DNA of 64,000 nucleotides from Sipunculus nudus (GCA_026874595.1 CM049322.1:8882400-8946399), one strand, 5' to 3'. Positions 11,752 through 25,908 are shown, counted from the stretch's first letter. The notes: generated from the sequence alone by a model not told the origin. A program made the numbers and translations.

Positions 11752-12003
11752 GTTGTTTGCCTGCAGTTATTCAAGCAGACCGTCATTTACTGCCTCCACA
11801 CACAAGAGTATTAGTGCGGTATTAGTGATATCCCATATTGACACTGGTCATGGGCATGATTGTGCTTTAATATCAATGATTTGCTGGACCTGCTGACTGC
11901 CTACTGGGTAAGCAGCTATGGGTTTTTATTTGCTTGAAAACCTAAATAACCTGCCATGGGCAGTCGGGCTATGGTAAATTTCTATCTCTGCCTTAAAAAA
12001 ATG

Positions 12004-12459
12004 TTAAAGAGGCCTATTTCTATATCTAACAAAAAATAAAGGTTTCTCCTGATCCAAATTGCAAAGGCTGTTTGTTTTGTTTATATCAACATTTATAACA
12101 TGTGGGGGGCCAGACAAAATAGCCGGTCATAAACCAAACAGGCCTAAAAAGTACATTTGGGGCAAATCAGATGCCCAAGATTTTGCAATGTCAAAAGGTT
12201 CTCCATATATATTCTTACAATCATCAACTAGTGACCTTATGACTTCTACACAAGCTACAGTTACATGCTTTTCTGTTTGTAAATAATTATTGGTATATGG
12301 ACACATGTACAGTGGAGACCAACTGCTTGTACAATATACAAGCTCATATCATCATCAAGGGGCGTTTAAGGAACCTTTCTTAGCAAGAACTTTATAGTTT
12401 ATTAATGTGTACACGCCAAGTAAGCCAGAAATCATATTAATACTACAAATTAAGCAGGT
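12004..12459. mobile_element. TTAAAGRGGCC-type element, degraded copy A
   Basis: It starts TTAAAGAGGCCTATTTC and ends in text like that of its neighbour (CCAGAAATCATA ... CAGGTGAATA). It lies directly beside copy B in the same orientation. Confidence 0.5.
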
Positions 12460-12469
12460 GAATAGCTGG

Positions 12470-12952
12470 CTTAAAGGGGCCTATGCACCTATCTGACCTT
12501 TATAAACTAAAGGTAACTGCTTGAAGCTTTTATAGGCCAAAAATAGGCCAGAAAATGTGGATATCACCGCACACTGGTTTGCTTGTTCTGTTTATAGTAA
12601 CACGTTAAAATATGTGGGGGCCGCCAAAATAATCAAAACAAATCCAACAAGGGCATTTGGCGGCAAGTCAGATACGCCAGAGCTATGTAAATGGGATTTT
12701 GCAACATGTGACCTTTCTACCTCCGCATGTATATATTCAACCTACGACCTTAGGTTAAACATGTTTTTCCCTGTTTGTCAACACTGCTTTGTTTACAAAC
12801 ATGTTGTTGATAAACAAGTTCATACATCCTTCACGAAGGCCTTATAAGAACTTTTAATTACCATGAATACACTTAGATCGTCAATATATACCCAGAGGAG
12901 GCCAGAAATCACAAATTCTTTTTCAAAAAGTTGGTGAATAGGCCCCTTTAAG
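12470..12952. mobile_element. Inverted-repeat element, TTAAAGGGGCCTATKCACC family, copy B
   Basis: The left end CTTAAAGGGGCCTATGCACC and right end GGTGAATAGGCCCCTTTAAG are near-perfect inverted repeats around ~480 bp without coding capacity. The same element occurs inverted at 23034-23521. Confidence 0.8.
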
Positions 12953-13739
12953 CAATCAAAGACTACCATGTCTTGCAGTGATTCAGCTCAGAAAAATCCT
13001 TCTGAGCAGAATAATTTTCCAGGAGTTCACAGAATCACAGAAGTAGTATAATTTTTATTGGACATAATCAAAACTGAAGGCCATTTCATCGATTGCAGGG
13101 ACCACTGAAATCCTGAATTGCAGAACTGCACTCAGTTGCATGATACACATGTATAACACACAGACAAAGGTTAAACATTTTATTAGCTTTGCACTTGTTG
13201 ACCCTTGCAGTGTCTTTGGAGTTAACAGATATACAGTTGTACATGTTAATTATTAATCACATACGAAAGAAATGCAGCATCTGTTCCTGGTACTAAGACA
13301 GCTACTAGCGTGATCGTTAATTGATGTGTTTACCAGTATTCTGTATAGCACTGTGCACGGCCTTCAGGCTGGGGGCCAAAAACTCCGTTTTTAGTGATAT
13401 GAATTATTGAACAAGCCTGATTGTTTTTAGGAAGACCTTCCTGTAAAGTAAACAATGTCAGTTCTGTTTTTGTGGCTTTTCTCAGCTCCGACAACTTTAG
13501 AATTGTGCTGACAATGATTAATAGTTCACATAAAATTTGTGCTGGGAACTGGTTGTAATATCATGATCAATCCTCAGTAAAACTCTGCTGACCTCTACTG
13601 ACTGATAATTGGAAATAATCAGTAGTTTAGAAGTATAAACATTCTGACCATATAAAGATTGGCACATAATCTAAACTGGTATGTAGGCCTACATTCAGGC
13701 TAATAATGTCATAATTCTATAACCTGCATGTCTACATAG

Positions 13740-14090
13740 AAGGCCTGTGAATTGTGGGGTCCTTACAATCAAATTGCAATTATTGATTTTTTTACCTTCT
13801 ATTCAGTTCTTACAAGTGTAAGTAGTTAATTTCAGACTTTTAAAAGCAATTTTATGAAGCTCTCCCACTATTTACCCCCACCATATATTTGTTTCTTTGC
13901 AAGTGGAATGGTCACTCAGCGAACATTTTAAAAGTGGATTTGTAGCAAATATGCAATGAAGAGCTTCAACATTGCCAAGTGCTCTGTCAAATTAGAGAGC
14001 ACACAGAGGACATAGAGATGGTGGATGCAAACAAAAATAATAATCAAAATAATAGTGTTGTGTTGATTAATTAATTAAATCAATGACTGA
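13740..14090. repeat. Dispersed ~450-bp repeat, copy 2
   Basis: AAGGCCTGTGAATTGTGGGG at the start, then GTAGTTAATTTCAGACTTTT, GCAAGTGGAATGGTCACTC and GAGAGCACACAGAGGACAT, all shared with 9041 and 50350. The far end has decayed. Confidence 0.6.
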
Positions 14091-14779
14091 TTGTTTTCTT
14101 TCAAAATCTATTAAATGGATTGCATTTTTGGCGTATAATCAATTAAAAACGATTATGTATGCACACAGAAAGAATCTACACCTGTCAGAGATATACAAAC
14201 ACCAAGTAATGAACAGCACAAATATGGAATTTTGTGTCCTCATCACTAGGCAAAATTTGCAAACAACTACGCAATTGCAAGATCAATTATCTGATCGTTT
14301 GCATCAACCTGACCGATCAAAGATTATAATTGACCATCACTACAAAAATATCAAGATTTCTGAGATTTCTGAAAAGTAAATTTTGATTTTCTCTCACAGC
14401 TTCTCTTAAAAAGTCTTTAGCAGCTAATGAAACTGTCCATGATAAACCCTTTACTGTTCAAAATTTACTAATCCACACAAAAAATTGGCACCCAGGTTGC
14501 CCTGATATGGCATGATTCTTTCAGGTCAAACATGTTGCATTTAAATGATTTTTATGTTTCAAAGGTTCAAAATGACCATAAGTAAACCCTCTTAACAAGA
14601 ACTTTTGAAAATGTGGTAAAGATACAACACATAAGCTGAAGAATATTTTGCCTGTAATGGATCAGCAAATTTTAATGTGTGTAAGAATTTGATGGAATTC
14701 TGAAATAAATGTAAGTTTACAGGATAGGGTTAATATTAACAAGGGAAAAAGTATGTCCCCCGCCTGTGGTGGGAATAGG

Positions 14780-15420
14780 TGGAAAAAAAGTTGTGAATAC
14801 ATGTATGAAATTTGAGATGAGTAAAGGTCATCAACCAAGATTACCTCTGTGACCTGGAAAACTGAATGAATGTCATCCATATTCAAACTTGACCTTGTCC
14901 TTCATGAGGTGTGTCAATGCTGCAAGTTTGGTGACTGTGCTCAAATTATATTCGAGTTATTGTGTTAAATTCCTATTAATTGCATTATCGCCACTGACCT
15001 TGTGTCAAGGTCATCCATGTTCGAACTTGACCTAGCCCTTCATGGGTACTTCAATGCTGTAAGTTTAGTGACTGTACCTCAACTTCTTTTTTAGTTATTG
15101 CATTAACAAATGTGTGACGGACAGACGGACGTTTAGACAGGTGGACAGACAGATGGACTGAAAGACACTCAACATTTCTCTTTCAGCTGCCAATGGTGCC
15201 TTTTATGAAGGCATGAGACAAATGAGCAAAGCAAGAATCATGGTAATCCAAGCATTACATGTATATTGAGATACTGGAATTTTTGTATCTAATTTTTATT
15301 AATCTGGGGTGAACAAAGAGGCCCCATGACTCGTAGAATATAATTATTAAGTTGCAGTGACCTTGATTTTCAGGTTCCAAAGGACCTCCATGGATGTTCA
15401 CTTAGATTAGAAGCATCCCC
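14780..15420 (+). repeat. Dispersed repeat rich in TGACCT words
   Basis: Two related stretches (14850-14960, 14995-15110) share TTGACCTTGTCCTTCATGAG-like text, followed by GTGTGACGGACAGACGGACG (15111-15130) and a diverged GGCCCCATGACTCGTAGAA unit of the 6500-8170 element. A C/CA-rich tract follows at 15418-15440. No protein frame is seen. Confidence 0.5.
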
Positions 15421-15429
15421 CCCCCCCCC

Positions 15430-17609
15430 CACACACACACCTTAGCATTGTTGTCACTTGCAAGGGCTGCCACTCAGCACTCAAATTATTCTGAGCACAT
15501 CCCTTACCAGCCAACAATTAGAACATCGTGACTTGCATCGTTTTGGAGGCATACATTAATAATAAAACAGGAAATTGCCCTTACTTGTGGTTTAAAAGGA
15601 TATCTCACTAGGACCAGCCTGGATGCTGAGTGAGAGCGGTCTGGGACTATTGATTATGAACTGTACCCTGCTATTGGATCAAAGACAAAAGAACCAGGAG
15701 GACAGCAAATTTAAAGAACAATCCGTATGTATACCTCAGCAGGACCTCAAAGTCAGCAGACCTAAAAATTTCATGTTGGCTAATTAATGCAAATTCATGT
15801 TTCCTTAGAACATAACCTTCCTGACACAGACTTTAATTTCGAATTCATATATTTTATACATTTTTGATTCTTCAAGTTGTGTGAATAGACACAGTCCCCT
15901 CTATCTGTTTACAATAAAAGACGGACGACTGACAATTCCCAAACAAAATGAATCACAAATGAAGAAACACTGGTAGGAATCTTAAAAAATAATCTTGATT
16001 TGTGATGTCACACCAAATGGTTTATACCAGGTGGTGTGCACCAAGAACTTCATGTATTTGTACTCTGTGAAATAAGCCATTTTGCCTAGAATGTACTGAC
16101 TACATTTCATGCAAAAATAAATAAAACTTTGTTGTCATTGTTTTGTGCTACTTATTGGGCCCCTTGCAAGTTTATTTCCAAAACAAAAGGTTGCAGAGAG
16201 AAATATTGGTAATTATTATAGCATTTTTAGTTATTATAGCATTTTTTCAGAAAGAAACACTATACGTACATTATGAATATTAAATATATATTTGCCTGGT
16301 ATTGTGTGAATAAGTCCATATTATGAATTAAATTGTTGATTTCACTTTTGCAGGCATATTTCTTTCCAGATTCCCAGTAAAAATTATATTTTCGTACAGA
16401 ACAGGGGAGACAATTAATGCAGTCAAATCGAAAAAAAGAGGGGGGGCAAGAACTTAACTTAAATAACAATAATACTGTTAAATTATGAAGACATTAACTG
16501 ATAATATTAAAATAGAAGTGTCTTCACATGTTCAGCTCCACCCTGCACAACTCGCCACAACTTCAGGCTTCGCAAGGCCAAGGTAAGTACATTTTCTGTC
16601 TGAAAAGTTGAAAAACCAATTTACACCAAAATGTAAAAGGCTTACCGGTAAAATATTCTGTGGTGAACTGATTCTCGTAACTTTCACTGTCCGTTTCTAG
16701 CAGTGTTGTTCTGTTTATGTTTATTCTTATGTTACTCTCTCAGTACTCGTCTGTGTTGTTTACAAATTCTTGTAATTTTGCCAAAGAACGCAATACGGTT
16801 GAGGTGTTCGTTCTGTTTCTCACCGTTAGGTGGCTCTCTTCCCCGCCAAAAATAGATTCACAAACATTCGGCAACGTTTGGTTTGTTTCACAGTTGTCAA
16901 AATCGGTTGTCTAGTTGGTGTGAATGTTACTAAACGTGACAGGTGGCAAACGAGTGAGGGCTTTAATTAATTATCTTGTACACATGACAGTGTCTATCAC
17001 GATAAAAACGTTCAAAGAATAGCAAAACAGGGCAAAGTTAATTTTCATCCTTTGCATATCATTTTATTTTTTAATGGAATTTTCCTACACAGGCTTGACG
17101 TAATGTAAATAAATACGTCATAATCACAATATACATATTTTGGTGCAAAAAAGCACGTGGTTCAAAACAGTGCCGTGTGCATCGAAATAACATGTTGTTG
17201 ACCTTCGGTTTTGCAACAAAAAATTATTATTTATAAACACAAACGGACCCTGGCTCACGGACCTCGCGGATCCGACGGACCCCTTTTACCCGTTGTCTTA
17301 TCGTTTTCTTAGGTAGGCCTACATATTTCAACATAACGTGAAGGGAAAACCTTCATGCAATTTAGTTATAGTGTTTTTCGTGTCTGATTTTGTCTTAATT
17401 CTTTTTATAACTGTATATATTATATATAGTTATTCATTTCATATGTCTTACGTTTTAAAAAGTAAATTAATTGCAGTATGATAAGAAAATTTATATGATC
17501 ATTATGTTTGTACCTGGCATTGTTGACTTACTTTGGGTAATTATATCATTGCAAACTTAAAATCGCATATATGGCTGTTCATGAATGGAACATGTGCATG
17601 AACGGCTCT

Positions 17610-17611
<2 letters not shown>
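15430..17611. other. Gene-poor stretch
   Basis: No supported gene apart from the weak exon candidate at 16528. A locally CpG-richer patch at 17220-17300 (CTCGCGGATCCGACGGACC) could be a regulatory island but has no recognisable motif set. Confidence 0.4.
16528..16582 (+). CDS. Possible short first coding exon (unidentified)
   Basis: ATG at 16528 opens a frame reading MFSSTLHNSPQLQASQGQ up to a strong splice donor, CCAAG|GTAAGTAC at 16582/16583. No partner exon was identified, and the peptide resembles no family I recognise. It may be a chance coincidence of an ATG and a donor. Confidence 0.15.

Positions 17612-17702
<91 letters not shown>
17612..17702. repeat. (TA)n microsatellite, ~90 bp
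   Basis: Uninterrupted alternating A/T. Similar tracts lie at 25390-25454, 40412-40456 and 45738-45776. Confidence 0.95.
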
Positions 17703-17705
<3 letters not shown>

Positions 17706-18365
17706 TCTCTCAGTTCTGCAACTTTTTATAATGACCGGTGGCGCATTTAAAACAAAATCTCCGTCAGTATGCCTGCAGTATTATATTTTCATTTAAAATA
17801 ACAAATAATCATATTTAATATGTGACATCACTGATAATTTTCTTCTTATTGAGTCATAAATAAAAATATGAGCGCTGCATGCATGCAAGGTTACTGCATG
17901 GGGTCCGTCAAAATAGAAGTCGATCATCAAAGCCAAGCCCTGATCGAGTTGGGGTTCCCTGATCCATATTCACCAAAATATTCATTTTGTATATACAGGT
18001 ACTTAATTAAACCATTCATTGAATCAATGTTTTACAGAGCTGCGCTACATAAATTAGGGAATTTGCTCTGTTCTCGTATCGGTCACAAGGGTGTCTTTTA
18101 TCGGTATAAATATAAAATAATGGAAAATGTGGTATTTGCACTGCATGCCTAGATAGTAAATATATATGTTTCTTTCACGTTTGTGTTAATTATTATGGTG
18201 GGGTGGCCTATTTTGGGTCCCCCGGCACATGACACGTGTTTATAATTATAACTGTATGACTGAATGTGTGAGTTCACTTGGCAATCTCCTGTGAGAAGCT
18301 TAATGCATTACAATAACTAACTATATTAAGGCACCTAAAAAATATAAAAAAAAAGAAAAAAAAAA

Positions 18366-18438
18366 TGTTATGGGATGGGGTTAAAATTTACGCGGGCGGT
18401 GCCTAAGAACCATAGTTTTTTTTTTTATTTTTTTGGGG
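18366..18438. mobile_element. MITE fragment (651/50871 family)
   Basis: CGCGGGCGGTGCCTAAGAAC followed by CATAG and a T-run ending TTTTGGGG matches the right terminus of the family. Only the end survives. Confidence 0.55.
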
Positions 18439-18923
18439 TCTAATTTCCTCGCCCATGCAGATGTTTATTTTTCTTTTGGGAAGGTCGATATGATTTTGGC
18501 ACTGACAGCTGGTTACTGCGTCATTGTAATAAATAACATTTATAAGTGACATACCTAATTTTTTATCTTTGTTTGATCAAATGTATGGGTGTGTGTTTGT
18601 ATAAACATATTATTAAAATATTCATTATCGAGCACCACGTGCTCGATTAATTTATAAAGAAATGATAATTAAGATAAAAAATCGAACAAATGTCACAATA
18701 TTTTCTATGTAAATAATTAAAAACTATATCAACAAAGAAAGCCAAGTAGATCGATAAAACACACGTGTGGCTTCATGGAACAAGCATTTATCATTTCCAA
18801 ATATATACATGTATACACACACACACACACATATATATATATGCCTATAGGCCGGTCTATGTGTAACAATGCAGTGCAACAAAATATTAAATATTATATT
18901 TTGAGGTAATCAACGGAAAAATT

Positions 18924-18951
18924 ACACACACACACACACACACACACACCA

Positions 18952-18983
<32 letters not shown>
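18924..18983. repeat. (CA)n microsatellite
   Basis: Two CA tracts separated by CCAT. A shorter CA/TA tract lies at 18815-18842. Confidence 0.95.
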
Positions 18984-18985
<2 letters not shown>

Positions 18986-19549
18986 GTCTATAGCTTTCAT
19001 CCTGTTACGCTGCCATACACATAACGTTAACGTTAGATCCATTGCACGGCTATGTGAAAAAAAATCGACATATTTTCACCACTGGTACAGAATATGAAAA
19101 TTATACATGAAATTAACATGCTTTTCGGCTCCAAATCATGCTGTCCACCTCTAACAATTTGATACTCTATAGACTGGCGGTTTTATTTCTGCATGCACTC
19201 GTACAAAATGACTTAATTTTGGTAATAAATTGACACAGAGTATATATTTTTTAGATTGGTTTCCTTATTATCATGATATCATTCCTAAAATATAACTTGC
19301 AAATGTGAAAATGCACATAAATTGGTAAATTATGATTACTTATTTATTCAATTTGCCAAAATAATGAAATTCATTAATTAATTTCCATGATATTAGTTGT
19401 GCATATTAATCTTCGACAATTTATAAATCGAACATACACTTTGTTCATTTGGTTGGACAAATGTTATGTTAAATTACAGTTATAATAGTATAATTTATTT
19501 ATAAAAACATTTTATATAATATTATGTATATATTTATATATGCTTTGGG

Positions 19550-20960
19550 GATAAATTGCTTACATATCTCAGGAGTGATTCAATATATGGGTCTGAAATT
19601 TGGCATGTCCATCCATCTTGAATAGCTTTCGCTCATAAGGACAGGTAGCAGCACCTTCAATTGCGTACGGACGTACTCGTAGAATAAATCCTTGCATTCA
19701 TAACAGGAGTGTTTTGAGGAATCCGCCTATAATTTTGCATGTAACTCTGGTACACATGCCTTGTAATGTCACCTCTACAGTTGTTTTCACGTAGCGTCCA
19801 TCCAAACATCTTTTCTTTTGCACATTTCTATAAGGAGTGGATGGATGTATCAGCCTGAACATTTTGCACTTTTATACGTCTTGGACAGCTTTGTTATATA
19901 CCAGACAAGTGGTACCAACTACCATTCCGTTTTTGCAGAATACCTTGATGCACTTTTCTCAGGATTAGTTTATCATATCGGCCTTATTGGGTAGACTTCT
20001 CCTACACGAATCTAGTGTCGCCGTCTACGTATTTACAGAATAAATTCATGCATATATCTCATGTTTAGTTTAAAGGGGCCTAATCAACTGTAAAGCACGT
20101 TGAATTAACACGAAAAATAGCTTTTTCCTTTTAAAATATTTTGTTTTTGCCTGTCAAAACATTGCCCTGAAACCGTTTACTTACTCCTGTAAATGAACGT
20201 TAAAAACGGTGGACCGGGCGCGATCAAAGGTGTCAACATAAACATAGCGCGTGGGACTCTGTGCATCGCCGAGCCAGAAATACCTGCCAATCACGAAATG
20301 CCCTGACTGACATTGCCCCAAAATTGTATTACATGTTCCCGCTGTCTGAAACTTCGTTTTTGCGGCTCACAATCGGACCTCTGGTCACGAGGCCTTGTTA
20401 TAGTTAAAAAGAAACACGTGGACTGTGTTGACAAACACGCAGAGCCATAAAAGGTGTTAAACAGCCATATGTGAAGTACTGAGACTGTGTGCTGGGATGG
20501 TATTGCTGGGAAACTTTTGTATAAAGCTGAACTGAACTGATAGTTTGAAAGAATAGGCATAATATTGCTCCTGATTATGTCCCTTTAATGCTCATGTCCA
20601 CAGATCTTGGACTGTTTTTATCATGTAGTTGTGTCATCTACGTTCGTTACAGAATAATATCCATCTGTGCATCCTTTGTCGGTGAAAATCACACATATCT
20701 CAGAAGTGGTTTAGTTTATCGACTGAATGTGTGTTTGTAGATCCATCTTGAGCAGATATCTCGCATTACCTTGAACACGTGACTGGTGGTGCCACCTACA
20801 TTTATTTCTTTAGTTTCGTTTATCCATCCGCCTTTGGATACTTTGGCTTCTCTGATGCCACAAATTGTGAAGGCTTCCATGTTAAGAGAAATTTCATGTC
20901 ATGCTTTTATATGCCTCCTTGATTCGGCGGATTCCTGTATAGTCGCTTGTCGACTGCAGA
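19550..20960 (-). mobile_element. Diverged minus-strand copy of the 2303-type tandem element
   Basis: Read on the minus strand it repeats phrases of the 2303 element: GAGATATG, GCTATTCAAGATGGATGGAC, CATGCCAAATTTCAG, and GGTGGYACCACC-like words (20785-20796 on the plus strand reads GGTGGTGCCACC). The word TAGTCGCTTGTCGACT (20939-20954) is the exact reverse complement of AGTCGACAAGCGACTA just outside the 2303 element. It is interrupted by the element at 20070-20588. Confidence 0.5.
20070..20588. mobile_element. Inverted-repeat element, TTAAAGGGGCCTAATCA family
   Basis: The left end TTAAAGGGGCCTAATCAAC and right end CTGATTATGTCCCTTTAA are inverted repeats. An inverted relative with matching interior (GCCCTGACTGACAT, AAGGCCTTGTTATGGCTC) is at 52681-53120. 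No coding capacity. Confidence 0.7.
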
Positions 20961-21699
20961 CTATATGGTTTTTTCAGCGCCGCATGGGGTGTCGGCACCT
21001 TCGCGCCGAGAGGGAAATATGAGGCCTTTAACATACAATTTCAATGAAGAGTTTGGTATCTTTCTCAGTTTTTAACTATTATAATATAATTATGTGCTCT
21101 ATCAGATTTATATATATATTATAGCAGTTACCTATAAATCTAAAGTTATGAAGTAATACATGGCACACGAACGTTCTATGCAATTAACTGCATGGAAGCG
21201 CAGAAGTCCCAGACCTATGAATAAATTTATGGCAGCGTTAGGCTCAAAGACCTGAAGTGTGGAATTCTCCAATAGATCCAAAAATAAATAGAACTTATGA
21301 AAATATTTAAATAAATACCATATTTTTTTCAACAGAAGTATCACAAAAAGTTTTTATCTAGAAAAAAAAATATTTCGGATTTTACTAAACGGAGGATATA
21401 GTATCCGTATTCACCACAGATGGCGCCTGCGTTCAGGTTTGTCAATCGTATTGGCCCGATTTCTTTGATTTGTATCTTTGTATGGAAATTCCCATTGCAT
21501 TCAATAACCAAATAACCAGATCGATTCCTTGGTCAGAATTATAATGCTCAATCATGCCAGCTGTGAGTCTCTACTTTACGAGATTCACGTGAGTTTTTTT
21601 GTGAGTTTTTTTTTTGTTGCAGAATAACCATTCACCGTGTCAAGTTTATTAACAAACACTCTGCAAGCGAGGAATGGTCACCTGCACGTGCTCTATATA

Positions 21700-21887
21700 C
21701 ACAATAATAAAAAATGAATAAAAAACTTAGTTTGTTAAATTACTCTTAATATTTATATTATTATTAATTGTTATTATTATATCGTTAACAATTATTATTA
21801 GTCTAATAATAATAATAATAATAATTATAATAATAATAATAATAATAATTAAATTATTATTATTATTGGTAACCGTCAATATAATAC

Positions 21888-21931
<44 letters not shown>

Positions 21932-22050
21932 ACTATTTATTATTTTATCGTTAACTATAATTATCAGTCTTAGTCTTATAATTATTATCAATATTATAAT
22001 TACTGTTATTATATTGGTAACCATCATTAGTTTGATTATTTTTATTTTTG
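21700..22050. repeat. (TAA/ATT)n-rich simple sequence
   Basis: Long runs of AAT and ATT trinucleotides, in both polarities, so the two halves can pair. No gene. Confidence 0.9.
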
Positions 22051-23033
22051 CACACACTCATAATAATTATTCTCCAACACTGCACTTACAACTCAAGAAA
22101 CATTTCAGATGGTGTCATTTCAGGTCTCTTTGTTAGGTAGATGTACACATGTATTTGTGCCCATACATGCATGTGTCTTCTGTGAGTATTTATTTGCCGG
22201 TAAGCCTGGCAAACCGACCCACGCACGTTACGTCACGCAACATGCACACATGTAGGCGTACATGTCAACTTGTTCAACGGTCCGTCGGTCAGGCCTATAA
22301 TTAAATGCACATTGTTGTTCAAATTTGGCGCCACTTGCTGCAAGGACCTTTCACCAGACAGCAAAGTATGGCCAAAATAAAGCCGGCCAGATGTCCGAGT
22401 TAATAGCGTTTGATTGTGAAAAAAGCAACTTGCCCTGGCCAAGCATCTGGCCCAATGTAGGCCTATATATGTGTGCATATTTTCTACGTTAGGAATTTCA
22501 TTCTGTTCAGATTTAAATAATTTAACATGGCGTATAATTATAAACATTCAGTATTTCATGATTTTACGCAATATACATTAACTTCACACACATAAACAAT
22601 TATATTTATTTTTCTTATTAACCTTTATGTTTAAAAACAAGGAGAAAGTACATGCATTAAGTTTAGGAAGTACTCACAGGAGTAACTATAGTGAGATTTC
22701 AAAGTAGTTGGCAGCACTGACAGTGCCAGGTTTTGTCTGACTTGCCCCGATGTCCTTGCGGAATGTATTTGGAAAGCCCTGCCTGGACTTTAGTATTTGC
22801 GTTTACTAATAAAATGCTTAAAATAAAAAGGCGATTTCATGTACTGATAGACATAACTCCGTGCCAGTTCTTATCATGGCCAGAGAGTCGTATTTTAGTT
22901 GTATAATTTGCCGTGAGGTGGTAGTACCTGTTCAAAGCTTTGTGACACAGCAAAAAGTTTGATAGCTCTGTAGATGGGATGAATTATGTTTTAAACCATT
23001 GCACCGACGTGGCCAGTCTAGTGTTTGGATTAT

Positions 23034-23521
23034 TTTAAAGGTGCCCATTCACCTTCCTTGTGAAAAAGAATTTATGTGATTCCTGGCTTCCTCGGTGGTG
23101 TATATATTAATGATCTAAGGGTAATTCTGGTAATGAAAAGTTCTTATATAATGCCTCCGTGAAGGATGTATGAACATATTAATCAACAATTAACATGTTT
23201 ATAAAAACCGCTTTGTTGACAAACGGGAAAAAGATGTAACCTAAGGTGGCAGGTTGCATGTAATATGAGATATCAAGCGGAGGTAGATCGGTCACTTGTT
23301 ACAAAACACCATTTGCAAAGCTTTGGATTATCGATCTGACTTGACGCCAGATGCCCTTGTTGAATTAGTTTTAATTTTGCGGGACCCCACATATTACAAA
23401 CACGTTGATGCAAACAAAACAAGTAGCTTGTGTGCTGTGATATCCACGTTTTCTGGCCTATTTTTTATAAAAGCTCCAAGAGAGTTGATAAAGGTCAGTT
23501 AGGTGATTTGGCCCCTTAAAG
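23034..23521. mobile_element. Inverted-repeat element, TTAAAGGGGCC family, copy C
   Basis: Ends TTTAAAGGTGCCCATTCACC and GGTGATTTGGCCCCTTAAAG; the interior is the reverse complement of 12470-12952 (CCTCCGTGAAGGATGTATGA, CTTTGTTGACAAAC). Confidence 0.75.
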
Positions 23522-25387
23522 CAACAAGAGAGCTAAATGAAACAAATATTTTAAAAATACGATAATGTTTTTTAGATAAATATCGCATGAGGTTCTCTCT
23601 CTTTCCTGACTCTGCGGTTTGTCTTCTATTTCTGTGGGCCTGATGACTCTTAAATTGTAGGCCCTAGCTTTTCTCCGCACACAACCCGGGCAGTCATAAT
23701 AGACACCAAAAGAATCGAACATTAGATAATCAACCCAAGTATATAAATACATGGTCGCATACTTAATCTCCATTATTTAGATGCAGTTCTAAATTTCTAC
23801 AATAATTAATTAACACGTACCATGCATGCATGGTTCATATTGCCACGTTTAGAAGATCATTGCCGCGACAATAAACTAACTTTTATACTCAAGTATATAT
23901 CACAGAAGTAGGACTAAAAACCACATTAATCTACCTCTTATTCGGAATACCTGTATGACTTTACTAGCTAGAATTGTGCATTTTCAAATCAATGTCAGTC
24001 TTAGCCGTGCGGGAGTCCCTCTTGAGTGATCCTCCAAAAACCGTGTTTGCTTGAATCACTGATTCGGCCCATATTCCCAGGTTTGAAGTCACCAGGGCAT
24101 TTATGTAAGTGATTCTACATTTCAGAATATTCCTTGATGCCGTACCGGTATGCTGATGCTCAAGATGAAAGATTTTTTTTTTTCAAAAAAGGATATGTAA
24201 AAAAAATAATTATCATTAATAAACTTTTCTTTATCAAAGATTAATTAAGTATTAAAGCTATGTTTAAGTGTATACTATAATTATTGTCACAGCAGCAAAT
24301 ATTAAAAAGCAGATTTTCACCCGACATTGTGTTGTCATTCAGCACTAACATATTCACACCAAAAAGATATCAGTCATTTCGTGTTACACGTTTTGCCTGT
24401 AACATATATACATGTTATATAAAACTGTATGGCCGCATTGTATCGGTCATTGATCAGGCCCACGCGTACATGCGCACCGCGAGCTGGAAAAACAAGGTCC
24501 ATGCACTTTAATACACATGTGCCCCCTTTAGGCTATTAATTGCATTTACATAACCATTGCATAACCCTTTCACATCCTGTCCTTTGCGTAGGCCCTACAG
24601 TTTATACTGCCGTCCACATGTAATTGTGAAATTCTTTGTTGTTAAAGTGTAAACGTAGGCCTTCATGTATACTGAAGAAGTTTGTGCAATCAATTAAGTA
24701 AATTCGTACTTCCGGTCAAGGATTAAAAAATGTTTTCACCGGCATATGTATTTTGTAGAACACTATAAAAATATGTTATATAAATTTATGTGCTAACATA
24801 GTTTTAGTAATTTCCTTTATTCAAATAAAACATTTACATTTCAAATGTTTGCACGCACATATATGTATAAAATAATTATGTATATATTATATCTTTTAAA
24901 AATGTATCATCAATTGATTCCTTTCAAGTCAAAGAAACTTCCATATTTATTTATATAAATGACAGAAAAATCTTGAACTGTTAATACACACTTTATTGCA
25001 CACCTAGATCCCAGTTAACACAAACAAGTTATGGAAATTTAAAAAAACATTTTAATAAATTAAAGATTTTTTTTATGTTTTAAGGAATGTTTATAATTCT
25101 TTTCTTAATGCCTTTTTAATATCATCTTCCAACTAAAAAGAAAATCTGTTGCATTCTTTTTAATTTATGTAATGATGTTTTTCTTATGAAATGTTTTGGA
25201 AATATTTCTAAAATATTTTCTTAAAATATTTTGTTGAAACATCTAAGCTGTATAATGTTGAAATGTTCCAAACATGTTTCGTGCTATATTGAAAGTGTTC
25301 TCATACATAATTTTATAGGCTATATATACGAATGAATTTAGCTTTATTGTTATTAAAGCCTTTAAGCTTGATAAATATTAGGCGTGA

Positions 25388-25389
<2 letters not shown>
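23522..25389. other. Gene-poor stretch
   Basis: No supported gene. A minus-strand frame near 23570-23770 has protein-like composition (GCVRRKARAYNLRVIRP) but no splice sites, start context or family match. Short A/T runs throughout. Confidence 0.4.

Positions 25390-25454
<65 letters not shown>
25390..25454. repeat. (TA)n microsatellite
   Basis: About 65 bp of uninterrupted TA. Confidence 0.95.
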
Positions 25455-25456
<2 letters not shown>

Positions 25457-25908
25457 AATAATATGATCCTAGCTTCTCTTGACAGCCAGGATATATCATT
25501 TTCCATTTTCTTATCACTGACAGAACAATTTATGCACACATTTAGCAAAATGTTTTCTACAACTTGCATTCAGTTTCTAGTTTTTTTATTTTGTTTGTAA
25601 CTGCATGATGTTATACCTCGAGCACGTATCACATAACTACTTTATTGCTCTCCATTATGTTTTCAGTTAAGGTTTATGTTGTTAATTAGTTAATATTAAA
25701 ATGTCATGTCGAATCAATATCAGGTGAAATCTGTCACACAAGTCTTTCACTCAATCACACAAATGAACATTATTTAAATTGTTTTGTTGAATATGACTCC
25801 TTGCCATAAAATGATACCTGCGTGGAGAGTATGTAAAAGTGCTGAATCAGAATGCACGGAGAGTGCAGAAATGTGAGGAATCGATATGTATGGAGAATGC
25901 CTTTGCTG

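Noticed and set aside
23516-23773. Minus-strand 85-codon frame with protein-like text
   Set aside because: No splice sites or family similarity; directly beside a transposon end; most likely chance.
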